Assembly (NCBI GenBank): GCA_002392545.1
Contig: DGHF01000227.1
Coordinates: 1 to 13,127 of the forward strand
DNA from: Ruminococcus sp. UBA3855
Lineage (GTDB): Bacteria; Bacillota; Clostridia; Oscillospirales; Ruminococcaceae
Length of the DNA: 13,127 bases
Reading direction: 5' to 3'
Shown here: positions 1 through 7,514 of the stretch, piece by piece
Layout: each line of letters opens with the position of its first letter
Position numbering within the stretch: position 1 is the first letter of the stretch
Position numbers and translations under genes: made by a program
The notes under the pieces: model-generated
What the model saw: only the letters and a program-made list of their open reading frames with translations
The model's database searches: none
Told to the model about the DNA's origin: nothing

Positions 1-718
1 AAACAGCCTTTTCTTTCAGTTCTTTTTCCAACGCACCGCCCCCGACAATCATCAGTACAGTATCATCCGTTTGTTTGGCGATTTCAGAAAAAATATCCAG
101 TAAAAACGTCTGATTTTTCTGGGGATTGAGTTTTCCAACTGTTCCGATAACTCTTTTCCCTGTGAGTTTCCATGTTTTTTTCAGCTCCTCACGGACAGAG
201 GCATTGAAACAATATTTATTCAAATCAATTGCATTGTTGAAAATGGTATACTGATTCTGTCCATACAGCCAGTCCCCCGATAATTTTGACACTGCAATTG
301 CATCTGTGTATAATCCCTTGAAAACAGGAGAAAGAATCCTGTTCAATGTCGGGTAATTGCTTCTGCTGTTATGTACATGCGCAATTCTGACAGGAATCTT
401 ACAGGCTTTGGCTATTGCCAGTTCCAAGGACATTGTAGCACTGTTTCCATGTACATGAACAACATCATAATTCTGTTCCTTCAAAAGTTTTTTCAGATTA
501 TTACAGTAAGCCGGAATTTTTTTTCTTTTTCCAAGAGAATAATACTTTCCACCCATAACCTTGATTTCATCCGCCAGTTTCTGAGGAGCTGAATTTGTGG
601 AAGCAACATCAATTTTTAATCCCTTCTTGTCCATAAACCGCAGATAATTCATAACAACAGTTGTCAGACCGCCATATTCTACAAAAGCTGTTGTAATAAC
701 AATCAATACTTTTTTCAT
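1..718 (-). CDS. GT4-family glycosyltransferase, C-terminus cut by window edge
   Basis: This gene starts at ATG 718 and runs off the left edge, so only the first 239 residues are visible. An AAAGGAG ribosome binding site lies about 7 nt before the ATG. The N-terminus (MKKVLIVITTAFVEYGGLTT) has the GT-B start with a glycine pair (G16-G17) that binds the acceptor or donor. VVHVHGNSATM follows at 86-96 and RIAHVHNS at 111-118. The visible end, IGTVGKLNPQKNQ (191-203), is the usual opening of the C-terminal nucleotide-sugar domain. Family members transfer a sugar from an NDP-sugar to a lipid-linked glycan on the inner membrane face. It is the last visible gene of the surface-polymer operon, 32 bp after the TagB/TagF-like gene, so it probably extends the same polymer. 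The donor sugar cannot be told. The catalytic E-x7-E region is outside the window. Confidence 0.9.
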   Translation of the reverse strand, partial: MKKVLIVITTAFVEYGGLTTVVMNYLRFMDKKGLKIDVASTNSAPQKLADEIKVMGGKYYSLGKRKKIPAYCNNLKKLLKEQNYDVVHVHGNSATMSLELAIAKACKIPVRIAHVHNSRSNYPTLNRILSPVFKGLYTDAIAVSKLSGDWLYGQNQYTIFNNAIDLNKYCFNASVREELKKTWKLTGKRVIGTVGKLNPQKNQTFLLDIFSEIAKQTDDTVLMIVGGGALEKELKEKAV

Positions 719-750
719 CAGTTTACTCCTTTATCCTGTCACGGAACAGA

Positions 751-1911
751 TTACAGCTTCACTTCGCCCAGCTCCAAAACACGTTTGCAGGCGTTTCCAT
801 CCTGATATTTATGCGCCAAATCACGCACTTTTTCTCTTTGTTCCCGATAGGGGTCTTTTCCCTCTGCCATATCGTCAATGAACTGATAAAACTGCTCCTT
901 TGTCCGGATGATATGACCAGGCATGAAGTCCAATGGGTTTTCGTAGATAAAGCCCCTGTGCTCCTGATAATCTTCCAAATCTGGAACGACAAACGAAACC
1001 GGACGATTCAACAGCAGATATTGCAAGGATGCTGACGAATAATCCCCAATCAATGCATCTGACTGCTTCATCAGGTTATAAATTTCATAGCCCTTCCTGA
1101 TAAACTTCCCATGTGTATAAATTTGTAAATTGGAGAAAGATTCCAGATGATAATTGGAGATATTCTGCGCCGGATGGAGTTTGACAATCAGAATCATATT
1201 TCTTTCTTTGAGATAATCATTCAAGGCGGAATAGTCTGATTCATCAAAAATCAGCAATGCCTTGTCAGCACTGGAATTATTATATCCGAGGGAATCCGAC
1301 TGCCGGAAAGTGGGAATCCAGACCAGCACTTTGGAGACATTGCCGAAATCATATTTCGGAGTGTCCTTCCGGTAGAACATATCCGTGACAGGCTCATTGC
1401 AGATAGCCACATTATCCTCACTGCAAAGATAGGACTTTGCAAGAATGGGGCGGTAATATTCGCTTGTGGTGATGATATAATTAAAGAAAAATTCATCCCC
1501 GTTATTGATGGGACTCATTGCGCCCATGGCTTTGTAATAAACTGCTCCATGTGTCAGGTGAATGACCCTCTGCTGTTTTGAGGGCTTAATGGGAATCTGT
1601 CCGGCGGTATAATAGACATGCTTTGCACGGAGAAAATACCGCATTGCCTGTGGTTTGGTCATATAGGTAACATTTTCAAAATCTTTGCCCTTGTATTTCA
1701 TATCTTCAATGCCACAAATAATATGATACTTTTTATTATAGCCGTTTTCAATCAGATAGTCTAAAAGTGGTTTCAGGCTATGGCGGATTCCCATGGATGC
1801 AATATACAGTACAATATAATCATCACGTTTCGGAATCATCTTGTTGACAACGGTCAACGGTTTGAAAACAACTGTTTTCAGGAATTTTTTTAAACGAACA
1901 TTACTCAGCAT
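751..1911 (-). CDS. CDP-glycerol:polyol-phosphate transferase, TagB/TagF-like
   Basis: The 386-residue protein matches the CDP-glycerol glycerophosphotransferase family (TagB/TagF/TarF catalytic domain). Visible family motifs are HLTHG at 118-122, WIPTFR at 198-203, KLHP at 244-247, SDALIGDYSS at 284-293 and HRGF at 318-321. H121, H246, D290 and S292-S293 sit where the family binds CDP-polyol and carries out transfer. There is no signal peptide or clear transmembrane segment, so it is likely a peripheral inner-face enzyme. The ATG lies 4 bp after the stop of the SDR-cytidylyltransferase gene and has GGAG upstream, so the two are probably translationally coupled. Inference: it uses the CDP-polyol made by that neighbour to add a polyol phosphate to a lipid-linked glycan. 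Whether it primes once (TagB-like) or polymerises (TagF-like) cannot be read from sequence. It is shorter than full TagF and close to TagB in size. Confidence 0.88.
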   Translation of the reverse strand: MLSNVRLKKFLKTVVFKPLTVVNKMIPKRDDYIVLYIASMGIRHSLKPLLDYLIENGYNKKYHIICGIEDMKYKGKDFENVTYMTKPQAMRYFLRAKHVYYTAGQIPIKPSKQQRVIHLTHGAVYYKAMGAMSPINNGDEFFFNYIITTSEYYRPILAKSYLCSEDNVAICNEPVTDMFYRKDTPKYDFGNVSKVLVWIPTFRQSDSLGYNNSSADKALLIFDESDYSALNDYLKERNMILIVKLHPAQNISNYHLESFSNLQIYTHGKFIRKGYEIYNLMKQSDALIGDYSSASLQYLLLNRPVSFVVPDLEDYQEHRGFIYENPLDFMPGHIIRTKEQFYQFIDDMAEGKDPYREQREKVRDLAHKYQDGNACKRVLELGEVKL

Positions 1912-1915
1912 TTTC

Positions 1916-3079
1916 TCACGCTCCTGCTACTGCATTTCTAAGCTGTGTACTGCTTGTCCCCTGCGTATAGGGAAAATAAACAATTTCAACGCCCTTGTCC
2001 TTGAAATATTCCTCATAACGGAGGAAACGTTCTGTCCCCTTGTAATCGCTTCCCACGAAAAGGCGGTTATAATGATACAAATCCCATGCATCACTGTCTT
2101 CCTGACAGGAATCTACTACACGGTCAACATATTTACAAGCCCCGACAATTGCCTTTCTTTCTTCCAGAGAAATGAAAGTTTCCTTGTTCTTGTGCTTGGC
2201 ATTGGGGTGAACGCCTACAATCAGATAATCACACTGCGCCTTTGCACGTTTCAGGAGATTCAGATGACCGACATGGAATAAATCAAATGTGCCGGAGAGA
2301 TAGCCAATGCGTACTTTCTGTTCCTGTACACACCGACCGGATTCTTTTTTATATTCATAGCTGTGCATTCCGTATTCATGTGCATCTTTCTGATAACGTT
2401 CGATAACACCCTTGAAAATTTCCTCATACTGCGGAATGAAAAGCGTTTCTCTCTGCATCATCCGCTGACAGATTTCCTCAGCCAAAGCGGAAACCTGTGA
2501 CAATTCCGTCTTACCGCCGTTAAATGACGTACCTTTAATAGAACCAGGGGAAACATTCAAAATTCTGTTATCTGTGCCGGAAGCCTCTAATTCAATATTC
2601 AGGCTTTCCGTAAAACGGCACACAGCCGCCTTGGAAGCTGCATAAACTGAAAACATCGGAGAACTTACCAGCCCTGCAATCGAACCCATCACACCACAGA
2701 AAAACGGCTCAGGGTTTTTGATTCTGTCATAGAAAATGCGGATAATCTGCATCAAGGCAGTGGCATTGATATTCATGGTGTTCTTGATTTCTGCATTGTG
2801 AAGATATTGAAAATCTGCGACTCTTCCAATTCCGGCGGTAATCATCAGACAATTGACGGTCTTGTCTTCTGCCAGCTGTTCAAACAATTTTTCGTCAGGA
2901 TACAACAAATCACAGGGAAGATATTCATACATTCCCTGCTTTAATGTTCCCTGTTCAGGTTCTGCACGGTCAACAACCGTCACAAAATACCCCTGTTCCG
3001 TCAATGTTCCGGCAATTGCCAGACCTATGCCATTTCCACCACCGACAACGACAGCCTTTTCCTTTCCAGTCTGTTCCAT
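1916..3079 (-). CDS. Fusion: short-chain dehydrogenase + TagD-like cytidylyltransferase
   Basis: From ATG 3079 the protein has 387 residues and two domains. Residues 1 to about 235 form an SDR domain: cofactor loop GGGNGIG at 13-19, N105, S133 in MGSIAG, and the YAASK pair Y146/K150. Residues about 256-387 form a HIGH-type nucleotidyltransferase: GTFDLFHVGH at 263-272, SLEERKA at 304-310, and a late loop YTQGTSST at 371-378 standing where TagD has RTEGIST. Inference: the SDR reduces a keto-sugar phosphate to a polyol phosphate and the second domain charges it with CTP, giving a CDP-polyol for the adjacent TagF-like and perhaps LicD enzymes. The polyol is unknown; the Tyr in place of Arg in the last motif may mean a substrate other than glycerol 3-phosphate. 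A TTG at 3103 overlaps the licD-like stop and would add 8 residues. ATG 3079 is preferred because GGAGG lies 10 nt before it. Confidence 0.88.
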   Translation of the reverse strand: MEQTGKEKAVVVGGGNGIGLAIAGTLTEQGYFVTVVDRAEPEQGTLKQGMYEYLPCDLLYPDEKLFEQLAEDKTVNCLMITAGIGRVADFQYLHNAEIKNTMNINATALMQIIRIFYDRIKNPEPFFCGVMGSIAGLVSSPMFSVYAASKAAVCRFTESLNIELEASGTDNRILNVSPGSIKGTSFNGGKTELSQVSALAEEICQRMMQRETLFIPQYEEIFKGVIERYQKDAHEYGMHSYEYKKESGRCVQEQKVRIGYLSGTFDLFHVGHLNLLKRAKAQCDYLIVGVHPNAKHKNKETFISLEERKAIVGACKYVDRVVDSCQEDSDAWDLYHYNRLFVGSDYKGTERFLRYEEYFKDKGVEIVYFPYTQGTSSTQLRNAVAGA

Positions 3080-3099
3080 CTCAAAAAATCCTCCATCTC

Positions 3100-3924
3100 T
3101 CAATCTTTACTTTGTACCTGATAATCCCCAAGCTCCATTTTAATCATGGCATGTTGATTTCCTCTTTTTTCCACTGGGGGGAGTTTCATATAATCGCCAT
3201 ACATATTCCTGAGGAGATTGTCATAATCCGCCGGTACTTTGAACGGATGCCCCTCGAAGTCCATCGTAATCAATTTTTCTGCACATTGGGTACTCATGTA
3301 TTCACTGTATTTATAAGCCCCGAACCAGTTGATAATATTTTCCGTCTTTTCACCGCCGTGTTTCATGCAGATTGCTTTCATGCGGTCAATACATTGATTT
3401 TTCGAATAGAAGAAGAAAACTTTACTCATAACCGCAGCAAAGTATTTCTTTTTCTTCTCCACAAATTCATAATCTGTCTTTCCCATTGCCGCCCATTTCA
3501 GGCACTTGAAATGCAGATACTGACATTTCAGCATGAATGAATTATCCGGCATTTCGTCATAAGGGAAAACATCCAGAAATACACCGTTATGCTGTGCGGA
3601 ATGTTCGGTATAGTCTTCCATGAGGATTGTACCATTCAGCCGAATTTTGGCAAACCCATGCGCAAAGGAAGCATCTGTTCCGGCGGTCTGGAGAAAGAAA
3701 CGCTTGTCCAGTTCTTTGGGCGCAATCCGAATAAATTTTTCATAGTTACGGCGTGTCATTCCAACATCCATATCATCATCCCACGGAATGAACCCTTTGT
3801 GACGAACCGCACCAAGAAGCGTTCCGCCTATTAAAAAATAATCAATATGATGCTTGTCACAAATCCGCTTGAATTCCAGTGCAATATCCAGAATACAAAG
3901 CTGTAATGTGCGTAATGTCTGCAT
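3100..3924 (-). CDS. LicD-family phosphotransferase
   Basis: The 274-residue protein carries the LicD signature at residues 33-53: GGTLLGAVRHKGFIPWDDDMD, with the acidic cluster D49-D51/D53 thought to bind metal. LicD proteins move phosphocholine or other phosphorylated groups from a CDP-activated donor to sugars in surface glycans or teichoic acids. A second conserved block, GVFLDVFPYDEMP, follows near residue 114. The ATG at 3924 has GAGAGGAAGG upstream. There is no signal peptide, so it probably acts on the cytoplasmic side. It lies between the glycosyltransferase pair and the SDR-cytidylyltransferase fusion. No choline kinase or LicC-type choline cytidylyltransferase is visible, so the CDP-polyol from the fusion protein is a more likely donor here than CDP-choline. 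That donor choice is inference; the family assignment is firm. Confidence 0.9.
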   Translation of the reverse strand: MQTLRTLQLCILDIALEFKRICDKHHIDYFLIGGTLLGAVRHKGFIPWDDDMDVGMTRRNYEKFIRIAPKELDKRFFLQTAGTDASFAHGFAKIRLNGTILMEDYTEHSAQHNGVFLDVFPYDEMPDNSFMLKCQYLHFKCLKWAAMGKTDYEFVEKKKKYFAAVMSKVFFFYSKNQCIDRMKAICMKHGGEKTENIINWFGAYKYSEYMSTQCAEKLITMDFEGHPFKVPADYDNLLRNMYGDYMKLPPVEKRGNQHAMIKMELGDYQVQSKD

Positions 3925-3962
3925 TCTGTCCCTTCCTCTCTTTTATCACAACTGAAAAACCG

Positions 3963-4460
3963 TTAGGAAAACATTTCCTGAACCATTTTTTCAAGTTTCT
4001 GATTGAAAACTGCATTATTGCTTTGCAAAGATGCCGGCATTGCCCGAATGATACTGTCATAATCTTGCAGGACTTTTTTCAGTTCCTCCACATCTTCCAC
4101 AACAATAATATTCCCCTGCCGTTCCGCTACTGCCTTCGAAAAATCAACCTGATGATCATTGACGTGCTCATCAAACTGTTTCTTCCGAGGTACAACAATC
4201 GGAATTTTCCCGACCTGCAACGGCATAATAAAACTTGAAGGTCCTCCATGAGTAATGACAATCCGTGCATCTGCGACATGCTGTATCATTTCCTGATAAG
4301 GGAATAATTTCTGCCATTTGCAGTGCTTCGGTTCATATGTCGAAAAACCTGTCTGAATAATGACTTCTTCCTGAATACTTCCCTCTTCGAAAAGTTCATC
4401 AATTTTCTGAACCAGACGATTGAAAGGCTGTTCATGTGTGCCCACTGTTACAAAAATCAT
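3963..4460 (-). CDS. PssE/Cps14G-like (Alg13-like) glycosyltransferase subunit
   Basis: This 165-residue protein is the nucleotide-sugar-binding half of a split GT28-type glycosyltransferase (Alg13 half; PssE, Cps14G, EpsF-type in bacteria). Visible motifs are VGTHEQPF at 6-13, the donor-site loop ITHGGPSSFIMPL at 69-81, VVPR at 89-92 and EHVNDHQ at 98-104. Its size fits stand-alone Alg13-type subunits. GAGGAGG lies just ahead of ATG 4460, and the gene begins 51 bp after the partner gene. In this family the subunit works only in complex with the Alg14-like membrane-bound partner, together adding the second sugar to an undecaprenyl-diphosphate-linked sugar. The sugar specificity cannot be read. 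Confidence 0.88.
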   Translation of the reverse strand: MIFVTVGTHEQPFNRLVQKIDELFEEGSIQEEVIIQTGFSTYEPKHCKWQKLFPYQEMIQHVADARIVITHGGPSSFIMPLQVGKIPIVVPRKKQFDEHVNDHQVDFSKAVAERQGNIIVVEDVEELKKVLQDYDSIIRAMPASLQSNNAVFNQKLEKMVQEMFS

Positions 4461-4511
4461 TTATTTCCTCCTCAAATCAGCAATTCTTTGTGATGCTATC
4501 GCCAAAATTTG

Positions 4512-4961
4512 TCAGAAAATACTCCCGAAATTGACAGCCTTCGGGTAAACTTTTTTCATTTCTTCCCACTCCACAATAAACTTGTCAACAATCGGATAAA
4601 CCATTTTTCCGGTCATTGTGGGTTTATCAATGCGGTCAAATACCTCAATATAAATCAGCTTTGCGCCCTGCAATTTCCCCAGCCAGAAAAACGGCACAGC
4701 AACCGCTGCACCAGAAGAAATAATCAAATCCGGTTTTTCCTTATGTAATACTTTCACTGCAAGAACCGTATTCCGGAGCAAATTCCATAAATTCCGGTTC
4801 GTCGGAAAATAACAGGGATATACTTTTTCCCCCTTTAAAATACTTCTTGCATCCTCTTTGTCAAATGTCACCCAGAACCGTTCTTTATTCTCCCAGAACG
4901 GCTTCAACATGTACAAATGTGTCAGATGTCCGCCACTTGAACCAACCAAACAAACCTTCAT
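4512..4961 (-). CDS. PssD/Cps14F-like (Alg14-like) glycosyltransferase subunit
   Basis: From ATG 4961 the product has 149 residues and matches the Alg14/PssD family. The opening MKVCLVGSSGGHLTHLYML has the typical GSSGGHL loop. It is followed by ISSGAAVAVPFFWLGKLQGA at 81-100 and IEVFDRIDKPTMTGKM at 105-120. The last part of the SSGAAVAVPFFWLGK stretch is hydrophobic and is where the family contacts the membrane. An upstream ATG at 4979 is open but has no ribosome binding site. ATG 4961 has AGGTGAGG about 6 nt before it and starts exactly where the family starts, so I chose it. This is the first gene of the operon, about 60 nt from the predicted transcription start. It pairs with the Alg13-like subunit next to it. 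Confidence 0.88.
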   Translation of the reverse strand: MKVCLVGSSGGHLTHLYMLKPFWENKERFWVTFDKEDARSILKGEKVYPCYFPTNRNLWNLLRNTVLAVKVLHKEKPDLIISSGAAVAVPFFWLGKLQGAKLIYIEVFDRIDKPTMTGKMVYPIVDKFIVEWEEMKKVYPKAVNFGSIF

Positions 4962-5029
4962 TCTCTTCCTCACCTGCATTCGTTATTTTATGAAAAAATC
5001 AACAATATACAAAACCTTTATATGTTGTA

Positions 5030-5058
5030 ATGGTATCATAAAATCGTGAAAATGTCAA
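5030..5058 (-). promoter_or_regulatory. Sigma-A promoter of the surface-polymer operon
   Basis: On the minus strand TTGACA (5058-5053) is followed by a 17-bp spacer and TACCAT (5035-5030), with TG one base before the -10 (extended -10). Transcription would start near 5023 and leave a leader of about 60 nt before the PssD-like start. No other strong minus-strand promoter is seen up to the SPFH-independent genes to its left, which fits a single operon. Confidence 0.72.
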
Positions 5059-5170
5059 TAGTGATGTAATTTTTTTGTTTAAATTCACAATACAACCAAC
5101 GAAATCAAAAACAGATATAGTAAATAATCAGGGCATTGGTCTTTCCAAATCCATTCATTTCCCACAATGG

Positions 5171-5208
5171 AAAAACCGCCCGAATATCATTGCATTCAGG
5201 CGGTTTGT
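5171..5208 (-). terminator. Rho-independent terminator of the mannanase gene
   Basis: On the minus strand AAACCGCCTGAAT pairs with ATTCGGGCGGTTT around a 7- to 8-nt loop. The only irregular pair is a T-G wobble, and a T run follows. It lies about 20 bp after the mannanase stop and ahead of the operon promoter, separating the two units. On the plus strand the same site would have a C-A mismatch, so minus use is favoured. Confidence 0.85.
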
Positions 5209-5228
5209 GTCATTTTGCGGAAATGAAA

Positions 5229-7286
5229 TTACTTGACAGGCAATTTTACCAGATTGACAAGAGATTTCAGAATGTTCATTGCATCAGCATCCTCAAGAAT
5301 GCCGTTATTGTCAACATCTGCATTCTTTGTATTGATTTTCTCAACATCATCCACACCAAGGAGACACTGATTCAGTGTAAGAACGTCAACAATATCAATA
5401 TCTCCATCGCCGTCTACATCGCCATAGGTAACATCACCAGAAGGATTCTCTTCTGTCGGAGTGGGTTCTGTGGGAGTGGGTTCATCCGAACCGCCGTCAC
5501 TATAGAGATTTGCAGGGAGTTCAGACAATGTGATTGCATATTCACTCTGATAGATATTCTTGACAGTTTCGGGGTTCTGATACTCTTCACCGGAAATGAA
5601 TTTCGGGGAGCTGGTTTCATCATACCATGTGCAGAAATAGAGCCACTTTGCCTGTTCAATTACCATATTGTCAATGCTGGGAATGGAGTCATTTTCAGGC
5701 ATGGAAACCATTTTCTTATTATCGACATAATCCACCAAAGACCAGAAAATCTTGCTTTCTGCATCTTCGTTAGGACCTGTGGTGTTGCCGTCATGGCGGT
5801 TATACTGTGTATTGTACTTATCGAAGCCGACAATATCAACATACTCATCACCAGCATACCAGAGAGCGGATTCATCCGACCATGCATACAGATTCTGTTC
5901 CCAGATGAGATTGTGAAGACCATATTCATTTGTCAGCTTGTCATACAGATATTTCCAGAGCTGTTTGTAAGTTTCTGCGCCTTCCTTGCCCCACCAGAAC
6001 CAAGAACCAGAGCCGTCAGCGTTCTGTCCGGGGTTGCCTTCTGCTTCATGGAGCGGACGCAGGATAACCGGAACACCGGCATCCTGTAATTTCTGGAGTT
6101 CAGCAGCCGCCAGCTTGATAGCCTCATTATAGAAAACATTTTCCTTTGTGCCTTCTACCATAACATTTGCAGTCACGAAATCGGTTTTATTGCTGTAGGT
6201 GAATTTCTGCCAGTCGTTGGAAATCTTAGTAATATTGCCCTCTTCATCAATTTCGAAATCGTCCATAGATGTGGGGACAGTACAATGCCAAGAGATGGTA
6301 ACAATACCATTCTTTTCCTTAGCCCATTTAATCATACGGTCAGAAACACCGTCTTCCCACGCAAATCCGGGGTTATGGCAGTTCAGGTCAAAGCCACGGA
6401 TTGCAGGGTACTCCCCTGTCAAATCATAGAGGTAATTGCATTCCTGGTCATAGTCATTATAACCATAAACATGATTTTGTGTATTATAAACATAGTCAAT
6501 TCCGGTTTCATCAGTGCAATGCCACGGGAACTTGTTGCCTTGGTCATCTTCGCCGTAATCGCCTTCGATGATAGTATAAACTTTTCCATTCTCATCAATG
6601 CACTGGTCGTTCTGGGCATCATAGCGAATATTAGTCTGCACACCGTGACCGCCACCATAGATTTCCTGCTGTCCTGTGAGGATATGCTTTCCGTAAACGG
6701 AGGAAAGATATTTCATCAGGGATTTTGTTTCAGGGGTTGCATCAGGGTCACACGGTACAGAATCGCCTGTGACTTCGGGAAGAACAGCTTTCTGAACGGT
6801 GATAGTATCATAAGCACCATAACCGTACTGCGGTTTGAGGACAATTTCATTGACTCCCTTTTTCAGACGGAATACACCAAATGTTACTTCTGTCCATTTG
6901 TCGAGATATGGCATATTGTAGGTGTAGTCAATGCCATTGATGGAAATGGTCTGCAATCTTCCGCCCTTGTCGAGAATCTGCGCTGCACGAACATCAATTT
7001 GGTACATTGCCTCCTCATCCACTTCAATCTTGAAAGAAATTGGGCTTGATGTCAGATAAGCGAAACCCTCACCGGAATAACCTGGAATCTGGTTTTCATA
7101 AATGGAAGTCCAAATCTGGTCAACCCCCTCCATGGTCTCGACTTCATGTGTACCCAATGCAAGGACAGGGGAATCGTCCGTTCCCGCTTCTTCCTCAGCA
7201 ATGACAGAAAATGCGCTCATACCGGAAATGCACGTCAAAGCAGCAAGCAGTCCGGCAATACTTTTCTTGAAATTCTTCTTCATCAT
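5229..7286 (-). CDS. Secreted dockerin-bearing GH26 beta-mannanase
   Basis: From ATG 7286 the protein has 685 residues. Residues 1 to about 31 are a signal peptide (MMKKNFKKS, then a hydrophobic core, cleavage near SVIA-EEE). Residues about 45-168 resemble a CBM35-type carbohydrate-binding module (GYSGEGFAYL; LKKGVNEIVL). Residues about 185-590 are the GH26 catalytic domain: ILRPLHEAEG gives the likely acid/base E414 and VSMPENDSIP the likely nucleophile E531. A Pro/Thr linker (600-615) leads to a type I dockerin with two calcium loops (D623/D625/D627/D631/D634 and D657/D659/N661/E665/D668). It should cut beta-1,4-mannan while docked to a cohesin of a cellulosome. An upstream ATG at 7319 lies too close to the promoter and lacks a ribosome binding site; AAAGG precedes 7286 by about 10 nt, and the signal peptide starts there. 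Confidence 0.93.
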   Translation of the reverse strand: MMKKNFKKSIAGLLAALTCISGMSAFSVIAEEEAGTDDSPVLALGTHEVETMEGVDQIWTSIYENQIPGYSGEGFAYLTSSPISFKIEVDEEAMYQIDVRAAQILDKGGRLQTISINGIDYTYNMPYLDKWTEVTFGVFRLKKGVNEIVLKPQYGYGAYDTITVQKAVLPEVTGDSVPCDPDATPETKSLMKYLSSVYGKHILTGQQEIYGGGHGVQTNIRYDAQNDQCIDENGKVYTIIEGDYGEDDQGNKFPWHCTDETGIDYVYNTQNHVYGYNDYDQECNYLYDLTGEYPAIRGFDLNCHNPGFAWEDGVSDRMIKWAKEKNGIVTISWHCTVPTSMDDFEIDEEGNITKISNDWQKFTYSNKTDFVTANVMVEGTKENVFYNEAIKLAAAELQKLQDAGVPVILRPLHEAEGNPGQNADGSGSWFWWGKEGAETYKQLWKYLYDKLTNEYGLHNLIWEQNLYAWSDESALWYAGDEYVDIVGFDKYNTQYNRHDGNTTGPNEDAESKIFWSLVDYVDNKKMVSMPENDSIPSIDNMVIEQAKWLYFCTWYDETSSPKFISGEEYQNPETVKNIYQSEYAITLSELPANLYSDGGSDEPTPTEPTPTEENPSGDVTYGDVDGDGDIDIVDVLTLNQCLLGVDDVEKINTKNADVDNNGILEDADAMNILKSLVNLVKLPVK

Positions 7287-7336
7287 CTTCCTAACCTTTC
7301 TTTTATGGAAATTCGGCATAAACGATTTACGAGATA

Positions 7337-7345
7337 ATTATAACA
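7337..7345 (-). promoter_or_regulatory. Extended -10 promoter of the mannanase gene
   Basis: On the minus strand TGTTATAAT (7345-7337) is a perfect extended -10. The -35 position (about 7365-7360, TAGCAA) is poor. Transcription would begin near 7330, giving a leader of about 44 nt to ATG 7286. The weak -35 together with direct repeats just upstream (7370-7387) suggests dependence on an activator. Confidence 0.6.
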
Positions 7346-7369
7346 TATTCCCTCAATAATTGCTATGTA

Positions 7370-7387
7370 AAATTTCACCAAATTTCA
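7370..7387. repeat. AAATTTCA direct repeat, possible activator site
   Basis: AAATTTCA occurs at 7370-7377 and again at 7380-7387, a 10-bp period that puts both copies on one face of the helix. The pair lies directly upstream of the weak -35 of the mannanase promoter. No regulator can be named from sequence. Confidence 0.4.
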
Positions 7388-7465
7388 AGTTTTATTTTTA
7401 TTCATTATTACCACAACATCAGATTGTATCCCTTTCTTCACATTATTACAATTCGGTTAAAAGTC

Positions 7466-7494
7466 TTGACGATAAAGGCGAAAGGTGCTATAAT
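7466..7494 (+). promoter_or_regulatory. Sigma-A promoter of the lipoprotein gene
   Basis: TTGACG (7466-7471), a 17-bp spacer and TATAAT (7489-7494) form a near-consensus promoter. The predicted start near 7501 sits right at the AAAGGAG ribosome binding site (7502-7508), so the leader is very short. Confidence 0.8.
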
Positions 7495-7514
7495 AGGGGT
7501 GAAAGGAGATACTT

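Noticed and set aside
5136..6089. Long plus-strand ORF of 317 codons opposite the mannanase
   Set aside because: It is antisense to a gene with clear GH26 and dockerin motifs, has no family features, and runs through the mannanase terminator.
6285..7049. Plus-strand ORF of 254 codons opposite the mannanase
   Set aside because: It is a shadow of the mannanase frame with no ribosome binding site or recognisable domain.
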